Part shown: one piece after another, positions 60,895-64,000 of the stretch
Numbering within the stretch: the first letter of the stretch is position 1
Layout of the letters: each line of letters starts with the position of its first letter
Source of the DNA: Gyromitra esculenta
Lineage: Eukaryota; Ascomycota; Pezizomycetes; Pezizales; Discinaceae
Assembly: GCA_038503075.1 (NCBI GenBank)
Contig: JBCAML010000001.1
Coordinates: 2,356,001 to 2,420,000 of the forward strand
Direction of reading: 5' to 3'
DNA length: 64,000 nt
The notes under the pieces: generated by a model
Told to the model about the DNA's origin: nothing
Databases searched by the model: none
Seen by the model: the letters and a program-made list of their open reading frames with translations, nothing else
Position numbers and translations under genes: made by a program

Positions 60895-62928
60895 TCAAAG
60901 TTTCCCATCGCCCTTTGCTTCCTTAACTTGCTCAAACACCTAACACGGTTGGGATTAGTTTTCGCCCTGGTAAAGTATTCACAAATCATCAAAAATGGAA
61001 AACACTTACTTTTAGCATCTTCCTCCTAGCACCAAGTGCATTAACACCCCTTTTCTCCAAAGCCTCGTCATCAAGTTCAACTAGCTCCTGCCATTTCAAG
61101 TCTTTCAAATTATCCGTATACTTGTGTAGCCTCAAGCTCCTTAACCAGGTCGGGATATCACTCAACAAGTTAGGATCAGTAGGATCCTCAGGCGGCTTTG
61201 AGCTGCCCCTCCTTCCACGCGGACTCCTTCCACGACCGTTGTTCACATCGTCAGAATTATAGCCCTCAGTAGCTGCTGCCAACCCCCCAAACTGTCCAAG
61301 AAGATTGTTATTAAGGAGAGGAGACTGCGCTGCAAGAAATCCACCGGCTTGCGGGGAGGTGAAACCCATACCACCCCACTGGGCAGCAGGTGAGTGGAAA
61401 ACGCCAGGGGAGTTGGGACGGGAACGGCCTCCGAGAAGCGGGGAACCATTCTGCTGCTGCTGTGCGAGAGCAGCGGCCGCGGCCGCGGCAGGGATATGGA
61501 CGAGTTGACCGTGTTCGTTGTACATCGTGATGTTTTGCGGGGACAAGCTCGACATGGAGTTCATGGAGATGTTGCGCGGGGAATTAAGACCGTGGTTGCC
61601 TGCGGCATTCATGTTATTATTATTTTCATTGCCGGACTTTGTGGTCCTGCGTTTACCCCAGCCTTTCGGGTCGTTGTCGAGGATGATACGATTATTAACG
61701 GTGGACAAAGCCGCCAACTTCATAGCAGTAGCATTGGCGACCATATCAGCGTTGGCAGACTGAGGGAACATTGGAGCGACCGGAGTATTGACCATAGAGG
61801 CCCAGTTGCCACTAGAGGTGTCGCCGTAGGGAGAAAGCTGTGGCATCTCCATTCCGGCATTAGACGGGGCGTTTAAGGTTGTTGTCTGGAGATTGGTATT
61901 GCCTGTGATCTGTGGAGGAGGATTCCTTGGTGATCTAAGACCAGCGGAAGGTGGCGGCAGTTGGAAATTACCCATGGACTCAGCAGCAGACTTCGGGCGA
62001 GAATTTTGCTGGCCGTCAATATTCGATTCGTGGCTAGGGCGGTTCCATGGAGACTGCGGGAGGTTGTTTTCTTTGGAGCCATTATTCGGACCGGATATAG
62101 AGGGTGTCAGAGAAGATGATGGTCGATTCTCGAACAAGGCGCTGTTACGGTTGGATTTGGTACCGCCATTGCTTCCTTGACCACTGATCATGGCTCGCTG
62201 CGCTGCGATGGCTGCGGCAGCATCCGGGAACATAGCCTGAACAGCGGGGTCCACTCCGGAGTTTCTATTGGGGGCACCCGGAGAAGGAGGAGGGCGACTA
62301 AAGGAATCACGAGTACTTCCCATGTTCAACTTGTTCATAGCATCATTCATACGAGAAGACATTGCATCTACAGTTGGCATTAGCAAGCTGTTTCCCATTT
62401 AGCCATCAGAGTAGAAAGCTACACACCTTTCTCGAAGGTGTTCGGAGAAAGAATGTTCGACATCGGATGTGACCTTGCCATCTGCTGGAGAACCCGAATA
62501 AAGAATCTAATTTGGACTTGCGTTGTCTGCTGCAGCAGTGCATACAGGGCAGCAGTCCTTTCGGCCTCGCTCAGCACGCGGAACCACTGTTCGATGGCAC
62601 TCAGCTCGTCTTTGAAATCCTGATCCAGTGTAGCCGAAGCCATCTCCTCAAGTGTATTCTCGTAAGTCTCAAGATCGTTGATCCACTCACGAGCAGCCTT
62701 ATCGAGCGCCTCTGTCTCAGCATTTTGGGAAGTGATTTGGGGAGGGTTTAGAAATATTTCGGATGAGGGGCGGATGCGGCCCGACAAAGGTGACTGGAAT
62801 GCTCCCGACATGTCTGCCGAGGCACGGAGGTGATGGTTGGCTCCAAGAGGACGAGACGACGGAGGTCGAAGAGATGAGCCTCCAGCCCCCAGGTTTTGCT
62901 CAGGAGTGCTATTCCGGTTGGATGACAT
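60895..62928 (-). CDS. VTS1: VTS1/Smaug-type SAM-domain RNA-binding protein
   Basis: This is a post-transcriptional repressor that binds Smaug-recognition hairpins in mRNA and recruits deadenylation factors in the cytoplasm. The three exons are 62928-62427, 62367-61010 and 60939-60895 (introns 59 and 70 nt), and the product is 634 residues. The N-terminal conserved block around residues 75-165 ([20 protein letters not shown]...[13 protein letters not shown]) is the VTS1 N-terminal region. A long low-complexity Asn-, Ser-, Pro- and Gln-rich middle with an Ala8 run follows. The C-terminal SAM domain is at about 565-632 ([30 protein letters not shown]), including the basic RNA-contact stretch. 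The last exon has only 15 codons ([14 protein letters not shown]). All phases agree. Confidence 0.96.
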
Positions 62929-64000
62929 GATGAGGAGGTTGATGAGACTTTGGTGGTTGATGTCGGCTGAGATGTGTTATGGGGATATAACCGCAGAGAA
63001 AATGGCCCGTGCAGATATAAGGTTTCTATTCTGAGAGCACCCCAATCAAGAACTATGGGGAAAGCTTTTTCCCGTTGAGTATAATACCAAAAACTATGAG
63101 TTATTCGCGAGTAAGCGAGAATCAATCAGGAATATAAGTAAACGTATATCGTTGATCTTTTTTTAAAAAAATAATCCTATGGAGGACGGTACTGCAGTAG
63201 GCGACGGCGATGGGAGCTTCTCCTGCAGTGCCTGCTGACCTCAAAGGAGCTTTGCTGCTGCAGCAGTTCTCGATGACAATCTATCTTGCACTATGTGAAT
63301 AGTGGATGCTGGTCTAGTGCTAAATAGCGCCAGGGGAAAAAGATGTTTCTGCTTTAGTGACAAAAAAGTCTGTGGAGTGCCTGATTGATATACGGTGGTG
63401 TGATGGAGAACGACAACGAGATATCAACCAGAACTATGAGCGCTAACAGCGACAAGCAAACAAGAAGCGTAAGCGGTGCAGAGGCAGAAAGGGGAAAGGG
63501 ATTCCGTTTGAAGAGAAAAGGAGATGTTGGCCGTCGTAGGGAGTGGTGGGAGAGCGTAAGAACGTAAGAACGTAAGTGCCTAAACCGAGAGCAACGAATG
63601 AATTCGTCCAGCCAGTCAGAGCCAGCCCGAGTCCGAGTCGGAGAGGAGAATTGGAGGCAAAGAAGACCGAACGAAACGAAACGAAGACCTGGAGCAAGGA
63701 GGGCGGGGAAGGAAGGTGGCGAACGGAAAGGAGGGGCTGCAAGAGCAGGTAGAGAGGAAAGAAAAGGGGGAGAAGCAGCAATAGAATGAGCCAAGTGGTC
63801 AGCCCAACAGATGAAGAAGATGTGATGTGGAGTTTTCAGTCCTGTCAGCAACACCAGCGAGGAATCGGGTCTGCCACACAGGCGATGGACCCTGGCTGCA
63901 GTTGGCTGAGCAAAATCCCTTTCGGCCTTTCTTTTGCTGCCACTGGTCTGTTCCGCTCCTATGCATTTGGCACTGTTCTAAAAAAGGACTTTAAGAAAGA
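62929..64000. other. Upstream region of VTS1
   Basis: About 1.1 kb to the window end, with pyrimidine- and purine-rich strand asymmetry at 63440-63790 that creates long but non-coding open frames. It probably holds the VTS1 promoter and leader. A direct repeat of AGAACGTA occurs near 63557-63575. Confidence 0.5.

Noticed and set aside
63354..63854. Long open frames at the right end
   Set aside because: They arise from purine/pyrimidine strand asymmetry upstream of VTS1 and translate to low-complexity sequence.

Overview
The window comes from a filamentous ascomycete fungus (Pezizomycotina). The evidence is short GT-AG introns of 50-90 bases, the gene set (GLC7-type PP1, GABA transaminase, COY1/CASP, a patatin lipase, a class I cyclic-nucleotide phosphodiesterase, VTS1) and chromodomain-bearing Ty3/gypsy elements. 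Large gene-poor gaps and heavy transposon load would suit a repeat-rich Pezizomycete, but nothing seen here fixes the genus.

Positions 1-23,860 form a nested transposon cluster. Its foundation is one Tc1/mariner transposase gene on the minus strand (start codon 22786, stop 86, two small introns). It is broken into four pieces by three LTR insertions, which carry eight or more further insertions in and next to them. Eleven LTR insertions can be delimited exactly, because each has a perfect 5-bp target-site duplication: L1 TCAGG, A GACGG, E1 GTCTG, H AGAAG, L2 TCTGA, C TTCAT, B CGAGC, F CTTGA, G CTCTC, E2 GCTGC, E3 GTTCC. A, B and C are Ty3/gypsy chromoviruses with gag, pol and chromodomain. 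L1, L2, F, G and H are solo LTRs of related families. E1-E3 are solo LTRs of a third family. With the insertions removed, the transposase exons join in frame to a 418-residue protein.

The three chromoviruses share two notable signals. The first is a -1 frameshift site (T TTA AAC directly before the gag TAG) followed 6 bases later by an 8-9 bp hairpin with compensatory changes between elements. The second is a 9-base complementarity between the LTR leader (AAGCAACGT) and the primer-binding site just after the LTR (ACGTTGCTT), as in Tf1-type self-priming.

Positions 23,861-64,000 hold six intact, well-spaced host genes: PP1 catalytic subunit (28373-29581, minus), GABA transaminase (32411-34167, plus), COY1/CASP Golgi protein (39411-41923, plus), patatin-type triacylglycerol lipase (43125-45754, plus), a phosphodiesterase with a receiver-like N terminus (48801-51473, minus) and the SAM-domain RNA-binding protein VTS1 (60895-62928, minus). 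They have separate housekeeping roles in phosphorylation and cAMP signalling, GABA catabolism, Golgi traffic, lipid mobilisation and mRNA decay, and do not form a biosynthetic cluster. Upstream of VTS1's 3' end lies a 233-bp MITE that appears to derive from a Tc1-type element. The long intergenic spaces contain repeated TACATGTA palindromes, not seen in the transposon cluster or the genes.
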